A DNA stretch of 33,798 nt from Isoptericola sp. (GCA_031181105.1 JAPSLD010000007.1:1-33798), one strand, 5' to 3'; numbered from the stretch's first letter, positions 1-8,230 are shown. The notes: generated from the sequence alone by a model not told the origin. Numbers and translations are program-made.

Positions 1-612
1 GGAGTCCGCACGGATGGGCGCGGTGTTGTCCGTGGCCATGTAGCCCGGCGCGACCGCGTTGACGTTGACTCCCCGGCCGGCCCACTCGTTGGCGAGCGCC
101 TTGGTCAGGCCGACGACGGCGTGCTTGGACGCCGCGTAGCCGGGCACGAGGATGCCGCCCTGGAACGAGAGCATCGACGCGACGTTGACGATCCGGCCCG
201 AGCCGCGCTCGAGCATGCGACGGCCCGCGGCCTGGGAGAGGTGGAACACCGCGTCGAGGTTCACCGCCAGGACGTCGTCCCAGTCGGACCCGGGATGCTC
301 GGCGGCGGGCGCGCGCCGGATCGTGCCGGCGTTGTTGACCAGGACGTCGACCGCGCCGAGCGCGTCCGTGACCTCCTGCACCGCCGACTCGAGCTCGGCG
401 GCGGTGGCGGTGGTGAGGTCGCGCCGGACCACGTGCACGCGCCGCCCGAGCGCGGCCACCCGCTCCGCGGTCTCCTCCGGGGCGCTGCGGTCGAGCAGCG
501 CGACGTCGGCGCCCGCCTCGGCGAGCGCGAGCGCGGCACCCTGCCCGAGGCCGCGGCTGGTGCCCGTCACGAGCGCGACCTTCCCCTCGAGCCCGAACCG
601 GTCCAGGATCAT
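1..612 (-). CDS. kduD: KduD-type SDR dehydrogenase, 2-deoxy-D-gluconate 3-dehydrogenase (3' end outside window)
   Basis: This short-chain dehydrogenase probably interconverts 3-deoxy-hexulosonates with NAD(H), the step after 4-deoxy-5-keto uronic acid isomerisation in unsaturated-uronate catabolism. Visible are the cofactor loop TGTSRGLGQG (residues 17-26), NNAG at 93-96, and the Ser146-Tyr159-Lys163 catalytic set (VASMLS ... GYAASK). The segments NNAGTIRR, MLSFQGGI and GYMATDNT are those I associate with KduD rather than with a generic SDR. About 204 of roughly 250 residues are inside the window; the C-terminus lies beyond position 1. The ATG (612-610) overlaps the TGA of the GH88 gene as ATGA, so the two are translationally coupled at the end of the sugar operon. 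The partner isomerase KduI is not in view. The family assignment is firm; the exact substrate is inferred from context. Confidence 0.88.
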   Translation of the reverse strand, partial: MILDRFGLEGKVALVTGTSRGLGQGAALALAEAGADVALLDRSAPEETAERVAALGRRVHVVRRDLTTATAAELESAVQEVTDALGAVDVLVNNAGTIRRAPAAEHPGSDWDDVLAVNLDAVFHLSQAAGRRMLERGSGRIVNVASMLSFQGGILVPGYAASKHAVVGLTKALANEWAGRGVNVNAVAPGYMATDNTAPIRADS

Positions 613-1865
613 CGGTCGCCCCCCTCGGCGTCGGACGGCCACCACGGCGAGCGCCAGCCCGGCAGCGTCGCGCGGGTCAGGGCCTCGAGGTAGAAGTAGT
701 CGCCCCACAGGCAGCCCTCGTCCACGCCCTTGTTCTTGGGCGCGTCGTAGACGGCGTGGAGCAGCAGCGCGTCGGACGGCTCGTCGACCGTGGGCGTGTA
801 GCCGGCCACGAGGGCGCGCAGCATGCGGTCCGCCGCCCCCGCGTACGTCTCGCGCCGCTGCGGGTCGCTCTCGACCGACGCGAGCTCGGCGAGCCCGCAC
901 GCGGCAATCGCGGCGGCCGAGCTGTCGCGCGGGGCGTCGCTGCCGTCGCCGTAGACGAGGTCCCAGAACACCACGCCGTCGGCCGGCAGGTGCGCGAGGA
1001 AGTAGTCGGCGCACCGGCGGGAGGCCACGAGCGCCTCCGGGTCGCCGGTCGTGCGGTGGTGCAGCGCGAAGCCGTAGATGCCCCACGCCTGGCCGCGCGC
1101 CCAGCAGGAGTCGTCGCCGGCGCCCTGCTCGGTCGCGCCGCGCAGGGGCTCGCCCGTCTCGGCGTCCCAGTAGAACGTGTGGAAGGTCGAGTCGTCCGGC
1201 CGCAGAAGGTGGGTGCGCACCTGCTCGACGTGGCGCCGCACGGCCTCGGCGAACCGCGGCTCGCCGGTGACCTCGCCGGCCCAGGTGAGCAGCGGCATGT
1301 TCATGAGGCTGTCGACGATCGTGCGGCCGCGCTGGGCGGGGTCGCTGAGGTCGCCCCACGCCTGGACGATGCCGGCCGGCTCGAGGAAGCGGGTCATGAG
1401 GTGGTCGGCGGCGGCGAGCGCCGCGTCGCGCGCCTCCTCGTCGCCGGCCAGCCGCCACGCGGTCACGCACGTGAGCGTGTACAGGAAGCCGAGGTCGTGC
1501 GTGTCGAGGTCCTCGCCCGCGTGGACGCGCCGCGCGAAGTCCGCGGTCTGGCGCAGGGCGACCTCGCGGTCCGTCGCGTCGCCGGTGTGCTCGTGGGCCA
1601 GCCACTGCAGGCCGGTCCAGAAGCAGGTGGTCCAGCCGCGGTTCGCGCCCTCGGCGAAGCCCTCGGCGGCGGGGCGCAGCGGGTAGTCGCCGTCGCGCGT
1701 CGTGTCGTCGGGGAACAGGTCGCCGAACGCGACCGCGTTGCGGCGCACGGTCGTCAGGGCCGCCGCGACGGCCGTCGCGAGGTCCCCGGCGGGGTCTGCG
1801 GCCGGGTTCACGGGCAGGTTCGCGACGTCGGGCACCGTCTCGGTGCGCGCCTCGATGGATGTCAT
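609..1865 (-). CDS. ugl: GH88 unsaturated glucuronyl hydrolase
   Basis: A 418-residue cytoplasmic alpha/alpha-barrel glycosidase. GH88 enzymes release 4,5-unsaturated uronic acid from the non-reducing end of lyase-made oligosaccharides by hydrating the enol ether. The expected catalytic aspartates are visible: Asp124 in DTHDLGFLY and Asp185 in TIVDSLMNMP. Other family blocks are FWTGLQWLAHE, CWARGQAWGIYGFAL, DSSAAAIAACGL and a C-terminal CLWGDYFYLEAL. The sequence resembles the glycosaminoglycan-type UGL branch more than the GH105 (YteR) rhamnogalacturonan branch, but I cannot prove the substrate. There is no signal peptide, so it acts on imported sugars. It lies 62 nt after the DUF624 gene and overlaps kduD by 4 nt. 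The Shine-Dalgarno before this ATG is weak. Confidence 0.9.
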   Translation of the reverse strand: MTSIEARTETVPDVANLPVNPAADPAGDLATAVAAALTTVRRNAVAFGDLFPDDTTRDGDYPLRPAAEGFAEGANRGWTTCFWTGLQWLAHEHTGDATDREVALRQTADFARRVHAGEDLDTHDLGFLYTLTCVTAWRLAGDEEARDAALAAADHLMTRFLEPAGIVQAWGDLSDPAQRGRTIVDSLMNMPLLTWAGEVTGEPRFAEAVRRHVEQVRTHLLRPDDSTFHTFYWDAETGEPLRGATEQGAGDDSCWARGQAWGIYGFALHHRTTGDPEALVASRRCADYFLAHLPADGVVFWDLVYGDGSDAPRDSSAAAIAACGLAELASVESDPQRRETYAGAADRMLRALVAGYTPTVDEPSDALLLHAVYDAPKNKGVDEGCLWGDYFYLEALTRATLPGWRSPWWPSDAEGGDR

Positions 1866-1927
1866 GGGTCACGTCTCGTTTCTCGGCGCGCGGGCGCGCG
1901 CCGTCGCAGGTCTGATCTGGTCGGCGG

Positions 1928-2650
1928 CTAGGCGCGGGCGGCGGCCTTGCCGGGCGTGCCGTCCGGCACCACGGCGCGCAGCGCGTACCGGCTGCCGCCC
2001 CACACCACGTAGAGCAGCGGGGCTGCGGCGAGCCCGAGGCCCACGGCGGGCCGTGCGACGACGACCGACGCCAGCAGCCCGAGCACCAGCAGCGACGCCG
2101 CGCTGGCGTACCAGCGCCGCACGGCCAGGTAGAGGGATGCGCGCAGCAGGTCGCGCAGCCGCGTGGTGCGGAGCTCGGGCACGGCCGCGAGCGCCTGGAC
2201 CGTGGTGGCCACGACCAGCACGATCAGGGTCACGAACACCGGGATGGCCACCGCGCCGGCCCGCGCGCCCCAGACGGCCGCCACGTCGACCGCCAGCACG
2301 ACGACGAGCGCCGTGGCGAGGGCGCCGATCGCGACCGCCCGCCGGAAGTGCGTCCGGTAGGCGCGCCAGTAGGTGCGCGCCGGCGTCGCCGGGCCGGCGG
2401 CCGAGAGCTCGGAGAACACCGCGAACGCGGCGACGAGCGCCGGCGCGACCAGCGGGGCGACGACCGCGTACGCGGGCCAGGAGACGACCGGGTCGGTCGT
2501 CATGAGGAGCACCACGGCGGGCAGGCACGCCACGACCAGCAGCAGGTTCGTCACCAGGCCGGTGTAGACGGTGCCGAACACCATCTCGTACATCTCCTGC
2601 GAGACCAGGCGGCGCCGGCCGCCGGGGTGTCGCGCGGACGCGGCGCTCAT
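1928..2650 (-). CDS. DUF624 (YesL-like) membrane protein
   Basis: A 240-residue integral membrane protein of the DUF624/YesL family, whose members recur in sugar ABC transporter operons without an assigned role. The N-terminal half carries the YEMVFGTVYTGLVTNLLLVV segment typical of the family. About five to six hydrophobic helices follow, with the family-like block ARTYWRAYRTHFRRA between them. The ATG (2650-2648) overlaps the stop of the second permease as ATGA, which fixes the start; upstream in-frame sequence is a shadow of the permease gene. It may assist assembly or regulation of the transporter, but this is only association. A long Ala/Val-rich composition makes topology uncertain. Confidence 0.8.
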   Translation of the reverse strand: MSAASARHPGGRRRLVSQEMYEMVFGTVYTGLVTNLLLVVACLPAVVLLMTTDPVVSWPAYAVVAPLVAPALVAAFAVFSELSAAGPATPARTYWRAYRTHFRRAVAIGALATALVVVLAVDVAAVWGARAGAVAIPVFVTLIVLVVATTVQALAAVPELRTTRLRDLLRASLYLAVRRWYASAASLLVLGLLASVVVARPAVGLGLAAAPLLYVVWGGSRYALRAVVPDGTPGKAAARA

Positions 2651-3585
2651 CCCTTGACCCCCGTCGTCGCGATGCCCTCGACGAAGTAGCGCTGGCCGAG
2701 CATGAAGATCAGCGCGATCGGCAGCACCGACAGGACCGACCCGGTCATGATGAGCGCGTGCTCGGCGTTGTACTGGCCGATGAAGGTCTTGAGGCCGAGC
2801 TGCACGGTCCACAGCTCGGGGCTGCGCAGGTAGATGAGGGGGCCGAGGTAGTCGTTCCACGTGTTGACGAAGGTCAGCAGCGTGAGGCTCGCGATCGCGG
2901 GCACCGACAGGGGCAGCATGATGCGCCGCCAGATGCCGTACTCGCTCATGCCGTCGATCCGCGCCGCCTCGCAGAGCGAGTCGGGGATCGTCTCGAAGTA
3001 CTGCCGCATGAGGAACACGCCGAACGCGCTGAACGCCTGCAGGGCCATGATCGACCAGAGCGTGTTCGACAGCCCGGCGTTCGACAGCATGATGAACTGC
3101 GGGATCATGTACGACTGCCACGGGACGGCGATCGTGCCGACGTACGCGAGGAACAGCACGTCGCGCCCGGGGAAGTGCATCTTCGAGAAGCCGTAGGCGG
3201 CGAAGCTGCCGGTCACGACCTGCAGGAACGTCACGGCGACGGACAGCACCAAGGTGTTCTTGAGCCACGTCGTCATGTCCGACCGGGACCAGATGTCGAC
3301 GTAGTTCTGCCAGACGACCGGGTCCGGCACCCACTGCACGGGCACCGTGAACACCTGGTTGTTGTTCTTCAGGGACGAGATGACCATCCACGCGAAGGGC
3401 AGCAGGATCACCGCCGCCGCGAGGACCATGGCGGCGTAGCCGAGCCCGCGGCCGAGCAGCCGGGCGGGACCGGCGTCCGGACGGGACGGGCGGAGGGGCC
3501 GGCCGCCGGCGGCGGTGGACGACGGCGTCGACGGCGGCGCGGCCGGCGCGCCGGGCGTCGCGGGGACAGCGGGGACCGTGGTCAT
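2647..3585 (-). CDS. Carbohydrate ABC transporter permease (MalG-like, CUT1)
   Basis: A 312-residue inner-membrane permease of the CUT1 sugar ABC family, the MalG-type subunit. After a Pro/Ala-rich cytoplasmic N-terminus (about residues 1-45) there are six hydrophobic helices. The cytoplasmic EAA loop that docks the ATPase reads EAARIDGMSEYGIWRRIMLP, close to the consensus EAAxxDGA...I.LP. Typical family segments are WLKNTLVLS, FLMRQYFETIPDSL and FVNTWNDYLGPL. The ATG at 3585 overlaps the preceding permease TGA (ATGA) and its own TGA overlaps the DUF624 start, so the three are a coupled block. It would pair with the MalF-like subunit and the solute-binding protein just upstream. No cognate ATPase gene is in the window. 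Confidence 0.93.
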   Translation of the reverse strand: MTTVPAVPATPGAPAAPPSTPSSTAAGGRPLRPSRPDAGPARLLGRGLGYAAMVLAAAVILLPFAWMVISSLKNNNQVFTVPVQWVPDPVVWQNYVDIWSRSDMTTWLKNTLVLSVAVTFLQVVTGSFAAYGFSKMHFPGRDVLFLAYVGTIAVPWQSYMIPQFIMLSNAGLSNTLWSIMALQAFSAFGVFLMRQYFETIPDSLCEAARIDGMSEYGIWRRIMLPLSVPAIASLTLLTFVNTWNDYLGPLIYLRSPELWTVQLGLKTFIGQYNAEHALIMTGSVLSVLPIALIFMLGQRYFVEGIATTGVKG

Positions 3586-4547
3586 CAGGCGTCCCTCCTC
3601 TTGTTCCACAGGAACTGGAAGATGGTGATGAGGATGCAGATCAGGAACAGCGAGACGGCCACCGCCGAGGCGTAGCCGAACTGGTTCTCGACGAAGCCCT
3701 TGGCGTAGATGTACTGGCTGAGCACGAGGGTCGACTGGCCCGGTCCGCCGTTGGTCATGACGAGGATCAGGTCGAACACCTTGAAGCTCTGGATGGTCAG
3801 CATCACGGTGATGAAGAACGTCGTGGGCCGCAGGCACGGGATGGTGACGTTCCAGAACCGCTGCCACCCGTTGGCGCCGTCCATGCGTGCCGCCTCGTAC
3901 AGCTCGGCGGGCACCGTCTGCAGGCCCGCCAGGAACAGGAGCATGTAGTAGCCCATGTCGCGCCAGATGCTCACGAGGATCACGGCGGGCATCGACCAGT
4001 CGGCCGAGGTCGTCCACCCGGGCGGGTTCTCGACGCCGAGCGCGCCGAGGAACTGGTTGACCGGCCCGAACTCCGGGCTGAACAGCATGTTCCACACGAC
4101 GGCGATCGCGACGATCGACGTGATGTACGGGAAGAACGCGACCGTGCGGAAGAACGCGACGCCGCGCAGCTTGCGGTTGAGCAGCAGGGCCAGGCCGAGC
4201 GACGCCGCGAGCGTCAGGGGGATGTGGAACGCCGCGTAGTAGACGGTGTTCGTCAGGGCGGTGTGGTAGCTGCCGTCCCGCAGCAGGCGCGCGAAGTTGT
4301 CCAGGCCGACCCACTCCGCCGCCCCGAACACGTTCCAGCTCGTCAGCGACAGGTAGAACAGCGTGATGACCGGGACGAGCGTGAGCACCGCGAACCCGAC
4401 GAAGTTCGGCAGGATGAAGCTCCACCCGATGAGGGTGTTGCGCCGCTTCAGCCGGCTTCCCGGACGACGGCGGCTGCTGCGGCCCGGCGGGCCGCCGGGC
4501 CCGCGGGCGCCGGCCGGTGGCCGCTCGTCGACGGCGATGGTCGCCAT
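3585..4547 (-). CDS. Carbohydrate ABC transporter permease (MalF-like, CUT1)
   Basis: A 320-residue CUT1 permease subunit of the MalF/UgpA type. It has a basic, Gly/Pro-rich cytoplasmic N-terminus to about residue 37, six hydrophobic helices beginning near GWSFILPNFVGF, and an EAA loop YEAARMDGANGWQRFWNVTIP. The C-terminal block TNGGPGQSTLVLSQYIY is characteristic of this subunit. The start was placed at the ATG at 4547 because AAGGAG lies 7 nt upstream. The region between it and the solute-binding protein stop holds a strong hairpin and a phased repeat. Together with the MalG-like subunit it would form the channel for the imported oligosaccharide. Confidence 0.93.
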   Translation of the reverse strand: MATIAVDERPPAGARGPGGPPGRSSRRRPGSRLKRRNTLIGWSFILPNFVGFAVLTLVPVITLFYLSLTSWNVFGAAEWVGLDNFARLLRDGSYHTALTNTVYYAAFHIPLTLAASLGLALLLNRKLRGVAFFRTVAFFPYITSIVAIAVVWNMLFSPEFGPVNQFLGALGVENPPGWTTSADWSMPAVILVSIWRDMGYYMLLFLAGLQTVPAELYEAARMDGANGWQRFWNVTIPCLRPTTFFITVMLTIQSFKVFDLILVMTNGGPGQSTLVLSQYIYAKGFVENQFGYASAVAVSLFLICILITIFQFLWNKRRDA

Positions 4548-4575
4548 GGTCTCGCTCCTTCGGTTCGAGGAAGGG

Positions 4576-4620
4576 TGGTGCCGGGTGGTGCTGGTGGTGC
4601 CCTGTGGTGCCGGGTGGTGC
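4576..4620. repeat. Five phased TGGTGC repeats
   Basis: The hexamer TGGTGC begins at 4576, 4586, 4595, 4605 and 4615, so five copies recur with about a 10-base period in the gap between the solute-binding protein gene and the first permease gene. One helical turn per copy is what a protein-binding array would show, but simple slippage of a GC-rich repeat is an equally good explanation. Confidence 0.55.
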
Positions 4621-4638
4621 CCTGGTCGGGACGTCCCG

Positions 4639-4682
4639 GGTGCTCCGCGGGTGCCGCTCGGCGGCGGCACCCGCGGAGCACC
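4639..4682 (-). terminator. 18-bp perfect hairpin after the solute-binding protein gene
   Basis: A perfect inverted repeat with arms 4639-4656 and 4665-4682 (GGTGCTCCGCGGGTGCCG and its complement) and an 8-nt loop, 11 nt past the lipoprotein stop. There is no U-run. In an operon of this type such a stem usually blocks 3' decay or partly terminates, giving more binding protein than permease. That role is inferred. Confidence 0.75.
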
Positions 4683-4693
4683 GGTACGCACGG

Positions 4694-6016
4694 TCAGCCG
4701 ATGCCGACCTCGGACGCGACGCGGTTCTCGGCCTCGGCGAGGCCGTCCTCGACCGAGACCGAGCCGGACATGATCGCGGAGTGCGCGTCGTTCAGGATGT
4801 TCTGCACCGCGGCCGTCTCGGGTGCGACGGGGTTCTCGGGCTTGGTGTCGTGCTCCTGGAACGCGAAGCGCGACAGCTCGTCGGTCGGCATCCCCTCGAG
4901 GCCGAGGTAGGCGTCCAGCACCGCGTCGTTGAGCAGCGCCGGGGTGATGCCGATCTCGGCGAGGGCCTGCGCACCGCCCTCGCCCACCGCGAAGCGCACG
5001 AAGTCCTTCGCGGCCTCGACCTTCGCGTCGTCGATCGCCGGGTTGATCCCCATGCCGGTCGGGTCGCCGAACGTCACGGGCGTGGCGTCGGTACCCGTGG
5101 TCGAGGAGTCGTGCTGCGGGATGGGCGCGACGCCCCAGGCGAAGTCGTCCGCCTCGCCGGACTCCTGCTGGGTGATGAGCGTGGCGGCGTACCAGGTGCC
5201 CATCGGCAGCATCGCGGCCTGCTGGGTGCCGAACTGCGCCTGGTAGGTGAGCGAGTTCGTCGTGATCGTGCCGTAGTCCGTCTGCGCGCCCTCCTCCTGC
5301 AGCGCCAGGGAGCGCTCGTAGTACGGCGCGAGCCAGGAGTAGTCGCCGCCGAAGAGGTCGGCGCCGGGGGCCTGCGCGAGCGCGAAGCCCTGCAGGGTCG
5401 ACTGCCAGTTGTGCTGGTAGGTGCCGACGGCGGAGCTGCCCTCCGCCGTGAACGCCGCGGTGAGGTCGCGCGCGGCCTGGGCGTAGTCGTCCCACGTCCA
5501 GGAGCCGTCCGGCACGGCGACGCCGGCCTGCTCGAACAGGTCCTGGTTGTAGAACAGGACCCACGAGTCCTGGCGGTACGGGACCGCGTAGGTGCCGCCG
5601 TCCTCGACCTCGTAGTGCTCGAGACCCCCGGTGGCGGGGTCGAGGTCGGCCGCGACGTCCGAGATGTCGAGCAGCTGGTTGCCGGTCTGGAACGTCAGGT
5701 AGTTCTTGAGGTTCTTGATGATGTAGACGTCGGGGGCGGTCCCGGCGGCGAGGTCGGCCACGAGCGCGGTGTCGTAGTCGTTGCCGGCCGGGTACTCGAC
5801 GACCTCGACCGTCACGTCGGGGTTCTCGGCGCTGTACGCGTCGGCGATGGTCTGGAACTCCGGCGTGCTCGCCAGGCTCCAGCCCGCCAGCGTGAGGGTG
5901 ACGGGACCGTCGGCGGGCTCGCCGCCGCCGGCGGCGTCGCCGCCGCCGCTGCACGCGGTGAGGGCCAGTGCGACCGCGGCGGACGCGCCGAGCGCGGTCG
6001 GGATCGTGCGCTTCAT
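4694..6016 (-). CDS. Sugar ABC transporter solute-binding lipoprotein
   Basis: A 440-residue extracellular binding protein of the family 1 sugar-binding group. The N-terminus MKRTIPTALG leads into a hydrophobic stretch and a lipobox LTAC with Cys22 as the lipidation site, followed by a Gly/Ser/Asp linker. The mature fold begins VTLTLAGWSLASTPEF. Family segments include APDVYIIKNLKNYLTFQTG, SWVLFYNQDLFEQAGV and GSWTWDDYAQAARDLT. AAGGAG lies close upstream of the ATG at 6016. It is the second gene of the putative catabolic operon, between the DUF2264 gene and the two permeases, and should set the specificity of import. The ligand cannot be read from the sequence; acidic or unsaturated uronate oligosaccharides are inferred from the GH88, lyase and KduD neighbours. 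Confidence 0.92.
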   Translation of the reverse strand: MKRTIPTALGASAAVALALTACSGGGDAAGGGEPADGPVTLTLAGWSLASTPEFQTIADAYSAENPDVTVEVVEYPAGNDYDTALVADLAAGTAPDVYIIKNLKNYLTFQTGNQLLDISDVAADLDPATGGLEHYEVEDGGTYAVPYRQDSWVLFYNQDLFEQAGVAVPDGSWTWDDYAQAARDLTAAFTAEGSSAVGTYQHNWQSTLQGFALAQAPGADLFGGDYSWLAPYYERSLALQEEGAQTDYGTITTNSLTYQAQFGTQQAAMLPMGTWYAATLITQQESGEADDFAWGVAPIPQHDSSTTGTDATPVTFGDPTGMGINPAIDDAKVEAAKDFVRFAVGEGGAQALAEIGITPALLNDAVLDAYLGLEGMPTDELSRFAFQEHDTKPENPVAPETAAVQNILNDAHSAIMSGSVSVEDGLAEAENRVASEVGIG

Positions 6017-6040
6017 ACCTTGCTCTCCTTCGAGTTCGGC

Positions 6041-6086
6041 GGCCCGCGTGCGGGCCTGGACCGAGGCCGGGACGGCGTCCCTGGCC
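6041..6086 (-). other. Two adjacent intercistronic hairpins
   Basis: Between the DUF2264 stop and the solute-binding protein start are two stems: GGCCCGC (6041-6047) with GCGGGCC (6050-6056), and GGCC-GGGAC (6065-6073) with GTCCC-T-GGCC (6077-6086). They could be processing or 5'-stabilising structures for the binding-protein message, or partial terminators of the first gene. I see no promoter that would settle this. Confidence 0.5.
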
Positions 6087-6123
6087 GGACGGGGGGGTGG
6101 GTCGTGCGGTGGGTCGTGCAGGA

Positions 6124-8049
6124 TCAGGGGAGCGAGGACGTGGTCCTCGCCCCGTCGGGCCAGTCGACGACGACGGTCGGCGCGGTCGCGCCCGGGTCGT
6201 CGAGGTGCGCGGCGGGTGGCCGCACGTCGGGGTCGTGCCCGGAGCGCCGCAGGGAGACGAGGGCGGCGACCCAGGTGCCGGGCCGGGCGGGAGCCTCGGC
6301 CCACGGGACGCGCGCGAGCGGGCCGAGGGGGCTCGCGTCGTCGCGCCGCGTCTCGCCCGTCGTGAGCGTCCCGACGAGCGGCACGACGGCGGACTCCAGC
6401 CCGTCGCCCTCGACGACGGGCCAGCCGCAGATCCGCAGGGCGGGGCCCGCGCCGTCGGCCGCCTCGGCGGCGAGCGCGTCGACGCGCACGCAGCGCACCT
6501 CCCAAGGCCCCCGCACGAGCGAGACGACGGTCAGCGTGCCGGCGTCCGTGGTCCGGCCGGAGTAGCCCGAGCCGTGGTGGTGCTGGTCGGCGTCGGGCGT
6601 CAGCCAGCGCACGTCGGCGCGCGATGCCGCGACCGCCACGCGCGCGCCGTCGTCGGGCACGCCGGGCCCGCCGGACGGCTCGAGCCGCAGCTCGAGCGTC
6701 GTCATGCCGGACCGGTGCGTGGCCCGGCCGGACGCGTCGACGAGGACGGCGGACTGCTCGGCGGGCGACGCCCAGCTCGCGTCGTCGAGCCACGGGCTCG
6801 TGGCGGTCGAGTACCCGAGCCGCGCGTACAGCGGCGAGTCACCCGTGCGCGCGCCGGGCAGCGCGTGGTCCGTGCCGTGGTTGACGACGCGCACGACGCC
6901 GTCGGACCGGGTGCCGCTGACGATCCAGCCGGGTGCGCGCACGGTGCGCAGGACGTCCCCGGTCTCGACGGGCAGCGGCTCCTCGGGGGCGGTCCAGGCG
7001 GGGTGGTCGGCGGGCAGCGCGAGCCCGAGGAGACCCTTGCTGGCCCAGTACGGCGAGCCGGGACCCGAGTAGGACTGGGCGATCCGCGGCCACGCGTGGT
7101 GCCAGCCGAGCGTGAGCAGACCGTCGTCGTCCGGGGCGCCGCGGTCGGCGAAGTGCCCGACGACGCCGGAGGCGGCGCGGCGCAGCAGCCCCGGCGAGAC
7201 GGACGGGACGTCCGCGATCGCGCCGACCCAGAACGGGGCGGCCGCGGCGAAGCGGTAGGCGAGCGAGCGCCCCTGCACCAGCGGCGACCCGTCCGCGCCG
7301 ACGAGCGCGACCGCGTCGAGGAGGAACCGGTCGAGGAGCGCGCGGTCGCGCTCGCGGCGGGGCGCGGCGAGGTCGCCGGCGCCGGCCATGCGGGCCCACA
7401 GGGTGGGGTAGAGGTGCAGCGCCCAGCCCGCGTAGTGGTCGTAGGAGCGCTCGGCGCCGTCGGACATCCAGCCGTCCGCACGCTCGAACGTGTCGTGCGT
7501 CGCCAGGTCCTCCGCCATCTCGTCGAGCGAGTGCGGGCCGCCGACCGATCGCAGGAAGGTCTGCACGACGAGCCGGAACCACACCCAGTTGATGCGCGGG
7601 TACGTGTCGTCGCCCACGGCCTCGGCGAGGTAGTCGACGACCCGCTCCTGCACGCCGGCGTCGAGCCGGTCCCAGACCCACGGCCGCGTCATGTCGAGCA
7701 CGAGCGCGAGGGACGCGGCCTCCACCTTGGCCTGGGGGTGCTCCGACATCCGCACCCAGCGGTCGGGCGCGTGCGGGTCGGTGCCCGCGGCGAGGCCGGC
7801 GGCGTAGCGCTCGGCGTACCCGTGCGGGTCGGCGCCGCGCTCCCCCGCGAGGCGGAAGCCGGCGAGCAGGAACGTGCGCGCGAAGCCCTCGAGCCCGTCC
7901 ACGGCGCGCCCGTACCCGCCCTCGGGCCCGGGCAGCGTGACGAGCGCGCCGCCGGGTGAGGCGTACGGCCGCACGGCGGCGAGCATGCGGTCCGCGAGGT
8001 CGGCCCAGCGTTGCCGGTCCCACCCCGTGAACGTCGCGTGCGGTGTCAT
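6124..8049 (-). CDS. DUF2264 domain protein, probable carbohydrate-active enzyme
   Basis: A 641-residue protein with the DUF2264 fold, expected to be an alpha/alpha toroid followed by a beta-rich C-terminal part. Recognisable segments include GFARTFLLAGFRLAGE, NWVWFRLVVQTFLRS, ERSYDHYAGWALHLYPTLWA, HHAWPRIAQSYSGPGSPYWA and SKGLLGLALP. It has no signal peptide and is probably cytoplasmic. It is the first gene of the minus-strand operon and shares a divergent promoter region with the heparinase-like gene. Members of this family often sit in glycan-use loci, and I believe some are assigned to a glucuronidase-type glycoside hydrolase family, but I am not certain of that link. ATG at 8049 was chosen over longer in-frame sequence because GAAGGA precedes it and family homology begins there. 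Confidence 0.82.
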   Translation of the reverse strand: MTPHATFTGWDRQRWADLADRMLAAVRPYASPGGALVTLPGPEGGYGRAVDGLEGFARTFLLAGFRLAGERGADPHGYAERYAAGLAAGTDPHAPDRWVRMSEHPQAKVEAASLALVLDMTRPWVWDRLDAGVQERVVDYLAEAVGDDTYPRINWVWFRLVVQTFLRSVGGPHSLDEMAEDLATHDTFERADGWMSDGAERSYDHYAGWALHLYPTLWARMAGAGDLAAPRRERDRALLDRFLLDAVALVGADGSPLVQGRSLAYRFAAAAPFWVGAIADVPSVSPGLLRRAASGVVGHFADRGAPDDDGLLTLGWHHAWPRIAQSYSGPGSPYWASKGLLGLALPADHPAWTAPEEPLPVETGDVLRTVRAPGWIVSGTRSDGVVRVVNHGTDHALPGARTGDSPLYARLGYSTATSPWLDDASWASPAEQSAVLVDASGRATHRSGMTTLELRLEPSGGPGVPDDGARVAVAASRADVRWLTPDADQHHHGSGYSGRTTDAGTLTVVSLVRGPWEVRCVRVDALAAEAADGAGPALRICGWPVVEGDGLESAVVPLVGTLTTGETRRDDASPLGPLARVPWAEAPARPGTWVAALVSLRRSGHDPDVRPPAAHLDDPGATAPTVVVDWPDGARTTSSLP

Positions 8050-8134
8050 CGCATCCTTCTTCGTCGAAGCTCTCGGTGCCGTCCCTGTCCGGGGCGGAAC
8101 CCCGGTCCGATCGACCACGATCGAACGAGACCGG

Positions 8135-8163
8135 AGTCAACCGTTCAGGCTTGTTCTTGTCAA
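8135..8163 (-). promoter_or_regulatory. Putative promoter of the DUF2264/ABC/GH88 operon
   Basis: On the minus strand TTGACA (8163-8158) is followed after 17 nt by TTGACT (8140-8135), a consensus -35 with a weak -10, about 85 nt before the DUF2264 ATG. A plus-strand TTGTTC (8151-8156) with TACTGT (8175-8180) at 18-nt spacing could serve the divergent gene. Both are pattern matches only. Confidence 0.4.
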
Positions 8164-8183
8164 GGCCGCTGCTGTACTGTCAT

Positions 8184-8198
8184 GATCGTTTGTGATCG
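8184..8198. promoter_or_regulatory. Putative operator GATCGTTTGTGATCG
   Basis: The 15-mer GATCGTTTGTGATCG contains two GATCG half-sites as a direct repeat around TTTGT. It matches 14 of 15 bases of the site at 15059-15073 upstream of the GH59-like gene, and its TTTGTGATCG core recurs inverted at 15160-15169. It falls near the predicted start of the plus-strand transcript. The likely ligand is the DeoR-LacI regulator encoded at 10219; this is inferred from co-occurrence. Confidence 0.65.
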
Positions 8199-8230
8199 GT
8201 CCCTGCATCGCCGCTGCTCGACGAGGAGAG

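Noticed and set aside
1866-1927. A separate promoter or operator before the GH88 gene
   Set aside because: No GATCGTTTGTGATCG-type site or convincing -35/-10 is seen in the 62-nt gap, so read-through from upstream is simpler.
8192-8230. Upstream GTG start for the heparinase-like gene
   Set aside because: It begins within the operator region and adds residues without family character. The ATG at 8231 has a ribosome site.
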